From the NCBI RefSeq assembly GCF_014200575.1, contig NZ_JACHBZ010000004.1, positions 124,001-188,000 on the forward strand: a stretch of DNA of 64,000 nt. Direction: 5' to 3'. The DNA is from Mucilaginibacter saanensis (GTDB lineage: Bacteria; Bacteroidota; Bacteroidia; Sphingobacteriales; Sphingobacteriaceae). Of the stretch, positions 34,983 to 44,061 are shown in pieces (the stretch's first letter is position 1; each line of letters begins with the position of its first letter). Under the pieces are notes generated by a model. The model saw only the letters and a list, made by a program, of their open reading frames with translations, was not told the DNA's origin and did no database searches. A program made the translations under genes and the position numbers.

Positions 34983-35017
34983 AAGGGCGACAGTTTATAA
35001 GAACTGTCGCCCTTTTT
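34983..35017 (+). terminator. Terminator of the xyl operon
   Basis: Stem AAGGGCGACAGTT with AACTGTCGCCCTT, then T-run. It separates the xyl and uxu transcription units. Confidence 0.9.
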
Positions 35018-35132
35018 GTTAAACAGGAAACTGATCCGTGCAGGCGTTATCCCATTTATCAGTTGCTGTCAATAGCTAAATGAGCGCTTCTGTGCATGCC
35101 GGTTTTCAGTCATCCTCATTTTACGTGTTATT

Positions 35133-35146
35133 CGCAAACGTTTGCG
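35133..35146. promoter_or_regulatory. LacI-type operator before uxuA
   Basis: CGCAAACGTTTGCG, a perfect 14-base palindrome 92 bases upstream of the uxuA start. It differs from the xylB operator only at the two positions flanking the central CG and in the outermost bases. Confidence 0.6.
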
Positions 35147-35238
35147 TGGATTGTTTTCCAATATCTTTTCCAACTTGCGTGAATGATGTGTAATTTGCCG
35201 GTCAACAACGAACCTATTATATACGATACCATCAATCC

Positions 35239-36438
35239 ATGGTGAATAATTTAGAACAAACATTTCGCTGGTTTGGGCCTACCGACCCGGTTACACTTAC
35301 AGCTATCAGGCAAACTGGAGCTACAGGCATTGTTACATCGCTTTATCATATCCCCAGCGGGCAGGTGTGGAGTTTAGATGAAATTAACGAACGGAAAAGC
35401 ATGATTGAAGCAGCCGGACTTACGTGGTCGGTTGTGGAAAGCGTGAATATTCACGAGAGCATTAAAACCGCCTCGGCCGATAGAGATAAGTATATCGAAA
35501 ATTATGTGAGTACGCTTAAAAATCTGTCTTTGGCCGGTATAAACACCGTATGTTACAATTTTATGCCCGTGCTTGACTGGACGCGTACCGATCTGGATTA
35601 TCTGTTACCCAACAAAGGCACTGCATTAAGATATGATGCCAACGCCCTGGCCGCATTTGATCTGTACATACTGGAACGTGAAGGCGCCGCGGATGATTTT
35701 ACCCCCCAGCAGCAACAGGCAGCCAAAAACTACCTGGATAACATTAGTGCCGATGAAAAAGCACAACTGATCAATAACCTGATGGCCGGTTTACCTGGAA
35801 CAAATAAGGTGTTGACCATTCCTGAATTTAAAGAATATTTAAAGCAATATGCCGGTACCGATGCCGCAGCCTTAAAAAATAACCTGGGCTATTTTCTGAA
35901 AGGGATTATTCCGGGCGCCGAAGCAGCGGGCGTAAAAATGTGCATCCATCCGGACGATCCGCCGTTCCCGATACTGGGTTTGCCAAGGGTTGTATCAACA
36001 GAACAAGATCTGGCCGATGTGGTTAGTTTTAGTCCTTCGCCAAGTAATGGCTTAACTTTTTGTACAGGTTCATTAGGAGCCCGGGCAGATAATGACCTGC
36101 CTGGTATAGTGGAGCGGTTAGGGGAGCATATCCACTTCCTGCACCTGCGTAATGTACAGCGCGAAGATGATGGCAGTTTTTATGAAGCCGAACACCTCAA
36201 CGGCAGTACTGATATGTATGCGGTGATGAAAAATATTGTTTTAGAGCAGCAAAAACGCCAGCAGAACGGACGCACAGATACAGCTATACCTATGCGCCCC
36301 GATCATGGCCATAAGCTGCTTGATGATTTTAACTATAAAACGTATCACGGGTATTCGGCTATTGGAAGGTTAAAGGGCCTTGCCGAACTGCGGGGGTTAG
36401 AAATGGGCGTTAAACGCTCTTTATTTGATAAAGCATAA
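35239..36438 (+). CDS. uxuA: Mannonate dehydratase
   Basis: Dehydrates D-mannonate to 2-keto-3-deoxygluconate in glucuronate breakdown. The 399-residue protein begins with the family start RWFGPTDPVTLTAIRQTGA. It contains VESVNIHESIK, GINTVCYNFMPVLDWTRTDL, CIHPDDPPFPILGLPR (metal and substrate binding, about 235-250), and the end motif MRPDHGHKLLDD. First gene of the glucuronate unit, with its own promoter region and a LacI-type operator. Confidence 0.95.
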   Translation: MVNNLEQTFRWFGPTDPVTLTAIRQTGATGIVTSLYHIPSGQVWSLDEINERKSMIEAAGLTWSVVESVNIHESIKTASADRDKYIENYVSTLKNLSLAGINTVCYNFMPVLDWTRTDLDYLLPNKGTALRYDANALAAFDLYILEREGAADDFTPQQQQAAKNYLDNISADEKAQLINNLMAGLPGTNKVLTIPEFKEYLKQYAGTDAAALKNNLGYFLKGIIPGAEAAGVKMCIHPDDPPFPILGLPRVVSTEQDLADVVSFSPSPSNGLTFCTGSLGARADNDLPGIVERLGEHIHFLHLRNVQREDDGSFYEAEHLNGSTDMYAVMKNIVLEQQKRQQNGRTDTAIPMRPDHGHKLLDDFNYKTYHGYSAIGRLKGLAELRGLEMGVKRSLFDKA

Positions 36439-36442
36439 CGAC

Positions 36443-36528
36443 CACCTAAATCCTCTCCAAAGGAGAAAGTTCAAAAATTGAATTTAACTTAACGTCCTCT
36501 CCAAAGGAGAGGACGTTAAGTGAGGCGA
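36443..36528. repeat. Dispersed CCTCTCCAAAGGAGA-type palindromic repeat
   Basis: TCCTCTCCAAAGGAGAAAG and ACGTCCTCTCCAAAGGAGAGGACG. It sits between uxuA and uxaC. A related element is at 60061-60140. Confidence 0.6.
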
Positions 36529-36576
36529 AATACACACAATTAAAAATTTAAAGGCAGCCGGGCTGCTTACAACATA

Positions 36577-37986
36577 ATGAAAAATTTTTTAGATCAGGAT
36601 TTTTTACTCGGTACCAAAACGGCGCAACGCCTGTATCACGAGTTTGCCAGTGAATTACCTATTATTGATTACCATTGCCATTTACCGCCAGACCAGATTG
36701 CTGCCGACCTTAATTTTGAGAACCTTACCCGCGTATGGCTTTACGGCGATCATTACAAATGGCGTGCTATGCGTGCCAATGGTGTTAATGAAGCATTCAT
36801 CACCGGTAATAAAACCGACGAGGAAAAGTTTGAAAAATGGGCCGCTACCGTACCTTATACGCTGCGCAATCCTTTATACCACTGGACGCATCTCGAACTG
36901 CAGCGATATTTTGGCATCAATGAGCTGCTTTCGCCGGTTACGGCATCCAAAATATATGCCGAGTGTAATGCCAAATTGCAAACACCTGAGTTTAGTGTGC
37001 GCAACATCATCACCGGTAAAAATGTGGAGGTAGTTTGTACCACTGATGATCCGTTGGATAATTTGGCTGATCACCAGAAAATTAAACAGGACGGGTACGC
37101 GGTAAAAGTACTTCCAGCCTTCAGGCCGGATAAGGCGATGAATGCTGATGACCAGCACGCGCTTAACTTATATATTGATAAGCTGCAAACCGTTAGCAAC
37201 ATTGATATTGCAACGTTTGAAGATTACCTGAACGCTTTAAAGAGCCGTCATGATTATTTTGCAGCCAATGGTTGCCAGTTGTCAGATCATGGTCTGGAAG
37301 AAATTTACGCTGAGGATTATACCGATAGCGAGATTGCCGCCATATTTTTAAAGATCAGGAGCCAAACAGCATTATTGCCTTTGGAGATATTGAAGTTTAA
37401 ATCGGCTATGCTGGTTTACTTTGCACATTGGGATCATGAAAAAGGCTGGGTTCAGCAGTTTCACCTGGGTGCGTTGCGCAACAACAATACCCGCGGGCTT
37501 ACACAATCAGGCCCTGATACGGGCTGGGATTCAATTGGCGATTTTAAGCAGGGTGTTGCCTTATCCAAATTTTTAAACAGGCTTGATCTGGATAACCGGT
37601 TGGCAAAAACCATTCTGTACAACCTAAACCCATCTGATAATGAATTGATGGCTTCCATGACCGGGAATTTTAACGATGGCTCGGTTGCCGGTAAAGTTCA
37701 GTTTGGTTCGGCATGGTGGTTCCTTGATCAAAAAGATGGCATGACCAGGCAGTTAAACGCCTTATCAAATATTGGGTTAATAAGCCGCATGGTAGGTATG
37801 CTTACTGATTCGCGCAGCTTTTTATCATTCCCGCGGCATGAGTATTTCCGCAGGTTGGTTTGTAACCTGTTTGCAGAGGATATTGAAAATGGCGAAATGC
37901 CGAATGACATTACCTGGACGGGTAAGATTATTCAGGATATATGCTACTATAACGCTAAAAACTACTTTAATTTTGACAAGCAATAA
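36577..37986 (+). CDS. uxaC: Glucuronate isomerase
   Basis: Converts D-glucuronate (or galacturonate) to D-fructuronate (tagaturonate). The 469-residue member of the amidohydrolase-like family has the metal-binding IIDYHCHLPPDQI (about 28-40), RVWLYGDHYKWRAMRANGV, CTTDDPLDNL, and the closing VCNLFAEDIENGEMPND. The next gene, kdgK, starts on the last base of its stop codon (TAATG), so they are coupled. The enzyme that should stand between this step and UxuA, fructuronate reductase (UxuB), is not in the cluster. Confidence 0.95.
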   Translation: MKNFLDQDFLLGTKTAQRLYHEFASELPIIDYHCHLPPDQIAADLNFENLTRVWLYGDHYKWRAMRANGVNEAFITGNKTDEEKFEKWAATVPYTLRNPLYHWTHLELQRYFGINELLSPVTASKIYAECNAKLQTPEFSVRNIITGKNVEVVCTTDDPLDNLADHQKIKQDGYAVKVLPAFRPDKAMNADDQHALNLYIDKLQTVSNIDIATFEDYLNALKSRHDYFAANGCQLSDHGLEEIYAEDYTDSEIAAIFLKIRSQTALLPLEILKFKSAMLVYFAHWDHEKGWVQQFHLGALRNNNTRGLTQSGPDTGWDSIGDFKQGVALSKFLNRLDLDNRLAKTILYNLNPSDNELMASMTGNFNDGSVAGKVQFGSAWWFLDQKDGMTRQLNALSNIGLISRMVGMLTDSRSFLSFPRHEYFRRLVCNLFAEDIENGEMPNDITWTGKIIQDICYYNAKNYFNFDKQ

Positions 37987-39026
37987 TGAGTAACGCTTTT
38001 GAAAACGGATTGCCAAAGGGGAGTATACTTTCATTTGGTGAATTATTGTTAAGAATTTGTCCTGATGCCGGCGGCGAGTGGCTTGCCGATAACCAGCTTC
38101 CATTTTTTGTTGGCGGTGCCGAATTAAACGTTGCTACCGCCCTGGCCCTTTGGGAGTTGCCGTCAGCTTATTTTACGGCTTTGCCTGATAACGCGCTTTC
38201 GGAGCAGATATTAACTTATCTGCAGCATAAAAAAATAGATACCGCGCCTGTTTTTATGCACGGCGACAGGATTGGTTTATACTATCTAACCCGCGGTAAA
38301 GACATCAAGAACAATGCTTTAATATATGATAGGGCCAACTCAGCCTATGCTGCTCTAAAACCTGGGCAGGTTAACTGGGATAAGGTACTGGAAGGCGTAA
38401 GCTGGTTTCATTTTAGTGCGATATGCCCTGCCATTAGCCAGAATGTGGCCGATGTTTGCGCAGAAGTGCTGGAAGCAGCATCAGCCAGAAACATTACCAT
38501 ATCTGTTGATCTGAATTACCGGGCAAGGCTTTGGCAATACGGCAAAAATCCTATTGATATTATGCCGCAGCTGGTAAAATATGCCGACCTGATCATGGGT
38601 AATATATGGGCTGCCGAAAAAATGCTGGGCATACCGGTTGAGCCCAATGTGACAGAATCGGGGCAAAAAAGCATTTATCTGAAAGAGGCATTAAGTTCAT
38701 CAGAGCGTATCATTGGCCAGTATCCTAAATGTAAAGCGGTAGCCAATACCTTCCGTTTTGATGCAGGCGCAGGCATTAACTATTATACTGCCTTATATAC
38801 CGGCGATAAGCTATACAACTCCAGGCAATACGATACAGATAAGGTACTTGATAAAGTGGGCAGCGGCGATTGCTTTATGGCAGGGCTGATATACGGTTTT
38901 TACAATGATCTTGATCCGCAGCAAACACTGGAATTTGCAACCTCGGCAGCTTACCAGAAATTATTTATAGAGGGCGATGCAACTACTAAAACGGTTAAGG
39001 AAATTACTAACGCAATAAAATCATGA
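37986..39026 (+). CDS. kdgK: 2-keto-3-deoxygluconate kinase (PfkB family)
   Basis: Phosphorylates 2-keto-3-deoxygluconate to KDPG. The 346-residue PfkB protein has ILSFGELLLRICPD (about 14-27), FVGGAELNVATALALW, ISVDLNYRARLWQYG, and the C-terminal DKVGSGDCFMAGLIYG with the catalytic Asp of the anion hole. Family alone would allow another ketose; its place between uxaC and eda makes KDG the natural substrate. It overlaps uxaC by one base and eda by four (ATGA). Confidence 0.92.
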   Translation: MSNAFENGLPKGSILSFGELLLRICPDAGGEWLADNQLPFFVGGAELNVATALALWELPSAYFTALPDNALSEQILTYLQHKKIDTAPVFMHGDRIGLYYLTRGKDIKNNALIYDRANSAYAALKPGQVNWDKVLEGVSWFHFSAICPAISQNVADVCAEVLEAASARNITISVDLNYRARLWQYGKNPIDIMPQLVKYADLIMGNIWAAEKMLGIPVEPNVTESGQKSIYLKEALSSSERIIGQYPKCKAVANTFRFDAGAGINYYTALYTGDKLYNSRQYDTDKVLDKVGSGDCFMAGLIYGFYNDLDPQQTLEFATSAAYQKLFIEGDATTKTVKEITNAIKS

Positions 39027-39682
39027 GTAAAAAAGATAACGCACTTGACGCCATATTAACCCAGGGATCATTACCACTTTTCTTTTACGAAGATGCCGAG
39101 GTAAGCCTGGAAATAACGCGTACATTATACAAGGCAGGCATCAGGGTATTTGAATATACCAACCGTGGCCCTGCCGCACTGGCCAATTTTAAGCTGTTAA
39201 AAAAGGCACAGCAGGAAGAAATGCCCGACCTGGAACTGGGTATAGGTACAATAAAAAGCGCTGCCGAAGCTGAAACATTTATAGCGGCCGGTGCCGATTT
39301 TATTGTAGCCCCCGTGGTAAATCCCGAAGTTGGGGCCATAGCTAAACAACATGGTTTATTATGGATACCCGGTTGTATGACGCCTACCGAAATTTATACC
39401 GCTCAACAGCATGGCGCAGCATTAATTAAATTATTCCCAGCCAATATTTTGGGTCCGGAGTTTATGTCATCAATAAGGGAACTTTTTGCTGGGCAGTTAT
39501 TTATACCAACAGGTGGGGTTGATTTAAATATTGATAGCATCAGTACCTGGTTTAGGGCCGGGGTTTGTGCGGTGGGCATGGGCAGTAAACTGATCAGCAA
39601 AAAAACGCTTGAGAACCGCTCGTATGAGCAGTTATATGCAGATGCCATTAAATTAATGGAGATGGTACAAACCAGTAAATAA
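39023..39682 (+). CDS. eda: 2-dehydro-3-deoxyphosphogluconate aldolase
   Basis: Splits KDPG into pyruvate and glyceraldehyde 3-phosphate, the last step of glucuronate breakdown. The 219-residue TIM-barrel class I aldolase shows GIRVFEYTNRGPAAL (about 38-52), GIGTIKSAAEAETFIAAGADFIVAP with the Schiff-base region, WIPGCMTPTEIYTA, LIKLFPANILGPEF with the catalytic Lys, and PTGGVDL. It overlaps kdgK by 4 bases and precedes the transporter by 19 bases. Confidence 0.95.
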   Translation: MSKKDNALDAILTQGSLPLFFYEDAEVSLEITRTLYKAGIRVFEYTNRGPAALANFKLLKKAQQEEMPDLELGIGTIKSAAEAETFIAAGADFIVAPVVNPEVGAIAKQHGLLWIPGCMTPTEIYTAQQHGAALIKLFPANILGPEFMSSIRELFAGQLFIPTGGVDLNIDSISTWFRAGVCAVGMGSKLISKKTLENRSYEQLYADAIKLMEMVQTSK

Positions 39683-39701
39683 CCAATTTAAACCAATTAT
39701 A

Positions 39702-40991
39702 ATGAGAGAATCCAAAGTTGGAAACTACAGATGGGTAGTAGTCATACTTCTATTTTTTGCTACTACCATAAACTATCTTGACAGGCAGGTTATTGGTTTG
39801 TTAAAACCTGTATTAGAAGTTGAGTTTAAATGGACCGAAACCGACTACGGTTATATTGTAATGGCGTTTGCTACGGCCTACGCTTTAGGGTTGCTGGCTT
39901 TTGGTAACTTTATTGATAAAATAGGTACAAAATTAGGTTATACCATATCATTAATTGTATGGAGCATAGCTGCCATGCTTCATGCTATTGTTAAAAGCAC
40001 CTTAGGTTTTGGAGTAGTTAGAGCTGCCTTAGGCTTAGGTGAATCAGGTAACTTTCCGGCTGCTATAAAGGTAGTGGCAGAGTGGTTTCCCAAAAAGGAG
40101 CGGGCACTGGCTACCGGGGTATTTAACTCGGGGGCTAATATTGGCGCAGTGGTTGCGCCGGTAATGGTGCCTTGGATATTAGGTATATATGGATGGCAGA
40201 TGGCTTTTTTAATTACCGGGGCAATAGGTTTTATATGGCTTATATTTTGGTGGATATTTTATGAAATACCTTCAAAACACAAAAAAATAACGCCGGAGGA
40301 ATTTGCATACATTCATAGCGATACAGACCTTTCGGTTGTACCGGAAGAGGAGGGTAAAATAAAATGGGTGCAGTTATTCGGTATCAGGCAAACCTGGACG
40401 TTTGTTATCGGTAAATTCTTAACCGACCCAATATGGTGGTTTTTCCTGTTCTGGTTACCTTCTTATTTTTCAAGTACATTCCACCTTGATCTTACCAAGC
40501 CAAGTTTACCTTTAATCATAGTTTATACGGCCACATCGGTTGGCAGTATTGGTGGTGGGTATTTATCATCGTACCTCATTAAAAAAGGGTGGCCGGTGTT
40601 TAAGGCCCGTAAAACGGCCATGTTCATATTTGCATTATGCGTGTTACCTATAATAACGGCAAAGTACGCAGCTAATATTTGGCAGGCAGTAGGCTTAATC
40701 AGTTTGGCAGCGGCAGCTCACCAGGCCTGGAGTGCCAATATTTTTACTACCGCGTCAGATATGTTCCCTAAAAGGGCGCTTAGTTCAATTATTGGTATTG
40801 GCGGCATGGCTGGCTCAGTTGGTGGTATACTATTCCCTCTTTTAGTAGGGCATATATTGGAGTTTTATAAAGAAAGCGGCCACCTGATAACCGGATACAA
40901 TATTATTTTCCTGATATGCGGTTGTGCCTATTTACTGGCATGGTTTATTATGCACCTGCTTTCGCCTAAAATGAAACCTGTTAATTTATAG
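39702..40991 (+). CDS. MFS transporter, ExuT-like (hexuronate family)
   Basis: A 429-residue inner-membrane carrier with 12 predicted helices. The start RWVVVILLFFATTINYLDRQVIG, the segment GESGNFPAAIKVVAEWFPKKERALATG and the ACS-family loop are typical of anion:cation symporters such as ExuT. With the uxu/uxa genes before it, glucuronate or galacturonate is the probable substrate. It is the last gene of the operon and is closed by a clear terminator. Confidence 0.9.
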   Translation: MRESKVGNYRWVVVILLFFATTINYLDRQVIGLLKPVLEVEFKWTETDYGYIVMAFATAYALGLLAFGNFIDKIGTKLGYTISLIVWSIAAMLHAIVKSTLGFGVVRAALGLGESGNFPAAIKVVAEWFPKKERALATGVFNSGANIGAVVAPVMVPWILGIYGWQMAFLITGAIGFIWLIFWWIFYEIPSKHKKITPEEFAYIHSDTDLSVVPEEEGKIKWVQLFGIRQTWTFVIGKFLTDPIWWFFLFWLPSYFSSTFHLDLTKPSLPLIIVYTATSVGSIGGGYLSSYLIKKGWPVFKARKTAMFIFALCVLPIITAKYAANIWQAVGLISLAAAAHQAWSANIFTTASDMFPKRALSSIIGIGGMAGSVGGILFPLLVGHILEFYKESGHLITGYNIIFLICGCAYLLAWFIMHLLSPKMKPVNL

Positions 40992-41020
40992 ATTTTAGTA
41001 GGCCATTTAGGATTGAAAAT

Positions 41021-41054
41021 AAAACGTCCGGGAGGTTCAACCTTCCGGACGTTT
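41021..41054 (+). terminator. Terminator of the glucuronate operon
   Basis: Stem AAAACGTCCGG-AGG with CCT-CCGGACGTTTT around TTCAA. It lies between convergent genes. Confidence 0.9.
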
Positions 41055-41086
41055 TGTATAACGGACCTTTTACGCGTACAATTAAT

Positions 41087-41329
41087 TTAGTTAGTTTTTC
41101 TTTTTTTAACCTGCTCTGCCAACTCATCAATCCAGCTTGATAAAAAAGGCTCGGTGCCGGTTAGTCTGATCCATTGGCCATCGGCGTCTTTTGCTATAAT
41201 CAGGTGCAGCGTACCATCTGTCGACTTAAATTCATAAGCGTTGGCAAAATTAGGGTAGGTTATTGCCTGTGCGGTACCGTCAATCGTACTATCGGTACCG
41301 GTTAGTTTGGCATCAAATTGTTGTTCCAT
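41087..41329 (-). CDS. Small hypothetical protein
   Basis: An 80-residue soluble protein starting MEQQFDAKLTGTDSTIDGTAQ, with a beta-rich middle (YEFKSTDGTLHLIIAKDADGQWIRLTGTEPF) and a helical, basic end (ELAEQVKKRKTN). It appears in Sphingobacteriaceae-like genomes as a conserved hypothetical, by my recollection only. No motif for function. The frame is free of overlaps and its length and codon use are normal, so I take it as real. Convergent with the MFS transporter. Confidence 0.6.
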   Translation of the reverse strand: MEQQFDAKLTGTDSTIDGTAQAITYPNFANAYEFKSTDGTLHLIIAKDADGQWIRLTGTEPFLSSWIDELAEQVKKRKTN

Positions 41330-41494
41330 CGTATTATTATTTAATTATCTAACGCGTTTAATGGCATTTGTGTTTGTGGTTGGCCGCGATATCTCTTGTT
41401 TTAGTTTCTTAGAAACTTAAAAAGTTAGCCATAAACTAATTGGTGCTAAAACTTTTAACATCGGCTTGTTGTTCTGTTAATAATTATAAAATAA

Positions 41495-42436
41495 ATGAAC
41501 AGACGACTTAGTGCCAGGTATTTTCAGGTTACCCAAAGAGTATGGGGAACTAAACTGCTATTTGTAAATGTGTATATGATTGCCAACCGTCCGGGAGCAG
41601 CCATGGGCTGGGTTTTGGTTGATACCGGTTTAAAAGGTTCGGCAGCTGCCATTATAGCCATGGCCGAAACTTTGTTTGGCCTTGGGACAAAGCCTATGGC
41701 CATTATACTTACTCATGGTCACGGAGATCATGCTGGCGGTTTGCAGGAGCTTTTAAAATACTGGGACGTGCCTGTTTATGCGCATGAGCTGGAAATGCCG
41801 TATCTGACCGGAAAATCATCCTATCCGCCAACTGACCCATTTGTGGGTGGCGGCCTCATGAGCCTGGCTTCGGCATTTTTTCCGGTTGCGCCTATAAATA
41901 TCCGCCAGAACCGGGATTTAAGGGTCATCGATATTAATGAGGGAATACCTGAATTACCGGAATGGAAAGTAATAGAAACCCCGGGCCACTCGCCGGGGCA
42001 CATATCTTTATTTTTACCAACAAACTCCACCCTGATAGTAGGCGATGCCCTGGCAACTACCCGTGCCGAATCGGTAATCAGCGCATTTACTTTTATAAAA
42101 AAACTAAGCGGTCCGCCGCGGTATATCACCATGAACTGGCAGGCTGCTGCTGCATCTGTACAGAAAATAGCAGCGCTCAATCCGCGCACTATAGCGCCGG
42201 GGCATGGACAAACTATGCGCGGCCGTGAATTACAGGAGGACTTGCAGGAGCTTGCTGCTAATTTTAACGACGTGTCCGTCCCAAAACATGGTCGTTATGT
42301 AGGGCATCCCGCACTTGCCGATAAAACGGGCGTAAAATATATACCACCCTTTGTAACCAGTGCCGAATTTAAAGTTGTTGTAGCCTTTGCGGGAGTTTTT
42401 GCAGGGCTCTTGATCATGAAGCAGTTGCAAAGATAG
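41495..42436 (+). CDS. MBL-fold metallo-hydrolase
   Basis: A 313-residue metallo-beta-lactamase-fold protein. The zinc motif is His74-x-His76-x-Asp78-His79 (LTHGHGDHAGG), with further metal ligands in PGHSPGHISLF, GDALATT and APGHGQTMRG. This layout fits glyoxalase II/phosphodiesterase-like hydrolases. There is a C-terminal hydrophobic helix (about 285-305, FKVVVAFAGVFAGLLIM), so it may be anchored to the membrane. The substrate is unknown. It is a lone gene followed by a repeat-rich gap. Confidence 0.88.
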   Translation: MNRRLSARYFQVTQRVWGTKLLFVNVYMIANRPGAAMGWVLVDTGLKGSAAAIIAMAETLFGLGTKPMAIILTHGHGDHAGGLQELLKYWDVPVYAHELEMPYLTGKSSYPPTDPFVGGGLMSLASAFFPVAPINIRQNRDLRVIDINEGIPELPEWKVIETPGHSPGHISLFLPTNSTLIVGDALATTRAESVISAFTFIKKLSGPPRYITMNWQAAAASVQKIAALNPRTIAPGHGQTMRGRELQEDLQELAANFNDVSVPKHGRYVGHPALADKTGVKYIPPFVTSAEFKVVVAFAGVFAGLLIMKQLQR

Positions 42437-42450
42437 GGGTGGTTGTGGGG

Positions 42451-42825
42451 CGGTAGACTCACCCGTCTGCGTTTCGCTGGACGACCCTCTCTACGGCTTT
42501 GCCGCAAAGAGGGTGATGGGGGGATAGAGTTTGCCTTGTTTTTGTGTTTTTTATAAGATCTTCAAAACCTCAGCCTGCATCTGTATCCGCTTTCTAAAGC
42601 TCCTTGTTTGCGCCGCAGGCGTAGAGAGGGTGACCGAGCGAAGCGGCGGTCGGGTGAGTCGGTTCATGAACTATTTATTACTTTTAATAGGCCATTGATA
42701 ATTGACCCAAAAAGCGGTTGTGGCAATGTGTTCGAAATAGAGCATTAACTCGCGGTAGACTCACCCCGTCTGCGCTTCGCTGGACGACCCTCTATACGGC
42801 TTTGCCGCAAAGAGGGTGATGGGGA
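42451..42825. repeat. Three related repeat copies in a 470-base gap
   Basis: Two direct copies, 42451-42520 and 42753-42825 (CGGTAGACTCACC, CGCTGGACGACCCTCT, GGCTTTGCCGCAAAGAGGGTG), and one inverted partial copy, 42611-42660 (GCGTAGAGAGGGTGACCGAG, GGTCGGGTGAGTC). No gene is seen in this gap. Confidence 0.65.
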
Positions 42826-42907
42826 ATAGTTTAATTCCAAACGGCAATTCTTTATTTTATCCACACTAATCATCCACGGTAAATTTTACCTTTACGCTGT
42901 GGAAAAC

Positions 42908-43150
42908 ATGCAGCCCGATCCTAAGATCCTTTTGGATATTGTACAAATGAGAATGCCTTACGGTAAATACAAAGGCACCATTATAGCCGATATCCCTGTA
43001 AATTACCTGGAGTGGATGGCCGGCAAAGGTTTTACCAAAGACAAAATGGGGATGCTGCTATCAACAACCTTTGAAATTAAAACCAATGGCCTGGGCGAAA
43101 TCCTGACCATGGTAAAAAAAACACTGCTCAAGCAAAACAGAGGCTATTAA
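42908..43150 (+). CDS. DUF3820 family protein
   Basis: An 80-residue protein. RMPYGKYKGTIIADIPVNYL (about 14-33) is the signature of the DUF3820 family, short proteins sometimes found fused to exonucleases and called putative quorum-sensing-regulated virulence factor; a cellular role in this phylum is not established. The helical end has WMAGKGFTKDKMGMLL. The in-frame GTG 9 bases upstream has a near-match -7 box (TACCTTTA, 42887-42894) 4 bases before it and is a real alternative start. Confidence 0.8.
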   Translation: MQPDPKILLDIVQMRMPYGKYKGTIIADIPVNYLEWMAGKGFTKDKMGMLLSTTFEIKTNGLGEILTMVKKTLLKQNRGY

Positions 43151-43153
43151 ATT

Positions 43154-43888
43154 CTAATTACAGGTATAGCCGGGTTTAATTTGATTAACACCGGTTATAC
43201 TGCGGCCGGTAAGATTGATCTCCGTAATGCGGTCATTTGCATCATATACATAATTAAACCGGATGGTATCAGTGCCATTTATAGTACCGGTAACCAGGTT
43301 TTTACTTACCGGGTGCTGTATACCGGTTGCCAATATCCTGGTAACATTAAAATAATCGCCGGTTTTTGCGGGTTTGCCGGTATCATAAATGTATTTAGTA
43401 CTTGCATCCTGTATCATATTGCCATCAACATAAACGTAGGCTTGTTCGGCTATTTTTCGGCCTGCCGAATTTGTTAAGGTAAATTTAACCGCTTCGTTAT
43501 TGGCGTTAAGCTCATATTGCCAGTTTAACCAGGAGCTTTTGTCTGATAACGCAAAAAGCCGGTCGTTGAGTAAGTAACCTGCCGCATTGAGTGTCAGGCT
43601 GTCGCTCAGGGCAGTTTGCTTATATATCAGAACCGTATTGTTTTTGTAAACAAAATTACGGCTGTCAACTATAAAACCCGATTGATCAACGGCAGACACC
43701 CTGGCCTGGGCGTCATAAGAAATTTTAATATTTGTAAGGTTGCCATTGGCTGTACGAGCAATGCTGGTGAGCTGGCAGTTTGATTGGTGGTTTTGATCGT
43801 GATTTTTTTTGCAGGATGCGAAAGTTATAATTGATAAACTAATAAGAACCATTCGTATTAGATTAACAGGGCAAGGCAGGATATTCAT
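43154..43888 (-). CDS. Hypothetical lipoprotein
   Basis: A 244-residue protein with an N-terminal hydrophobic stretch (NLIRMVLISLSIITFASC) ending in a lipobox Cys followed by KKN. The mature domain is beta-rich with repeated xYDANxR motifs (YDAQARVSAVDQSG, VYDANDRITEINL), similar in rhythm to RHS-like or DUF4595-type repeats of Bacteroidota. It is probably anchored in a membrane and exposed to periplasm or surface. No function assigned. Starts at 43924 or 43852 are also possible; the latter fits a compact signal peptide. Confidence 0.65.
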   Translation of the reverse strand: MNILPCPVNLIRMVLISLSIITFASCKKNHDQNHQSNCQLTSIARTANGNLTNIKISYDAQARVSAVDQSGFIVDSRNFVYKNNTVLIYKQTALSDSLTLNAAGYLLNDRLFALSDKSSWLNWQYELNANNEAVKFTLTNSAGRKIAEQAYVYVDGNMIQDASTKYIYDTGKPAKTGDYFNVTRILATGIQHPVSKNLVTGTINGTDTIRFNYVYDANDRITEINLTGRSITGVNQIKPGYTCN

Positions 43889-44061
43889 AGCAGGCAGGTG
43901 ATAGATAATTAGTAAAAATAACAAAGTGGTGTTTATTAAAACAACGTATTTTTAACTACGATGTTTAAGAAAATGGAAAAGCAGGCTTTATTGCTTAATA
44001 ATGACCATCGGCTGTAAGGTTTGCAGCGTATATACGACTAAAGAGGTAAAAACATAAAATT

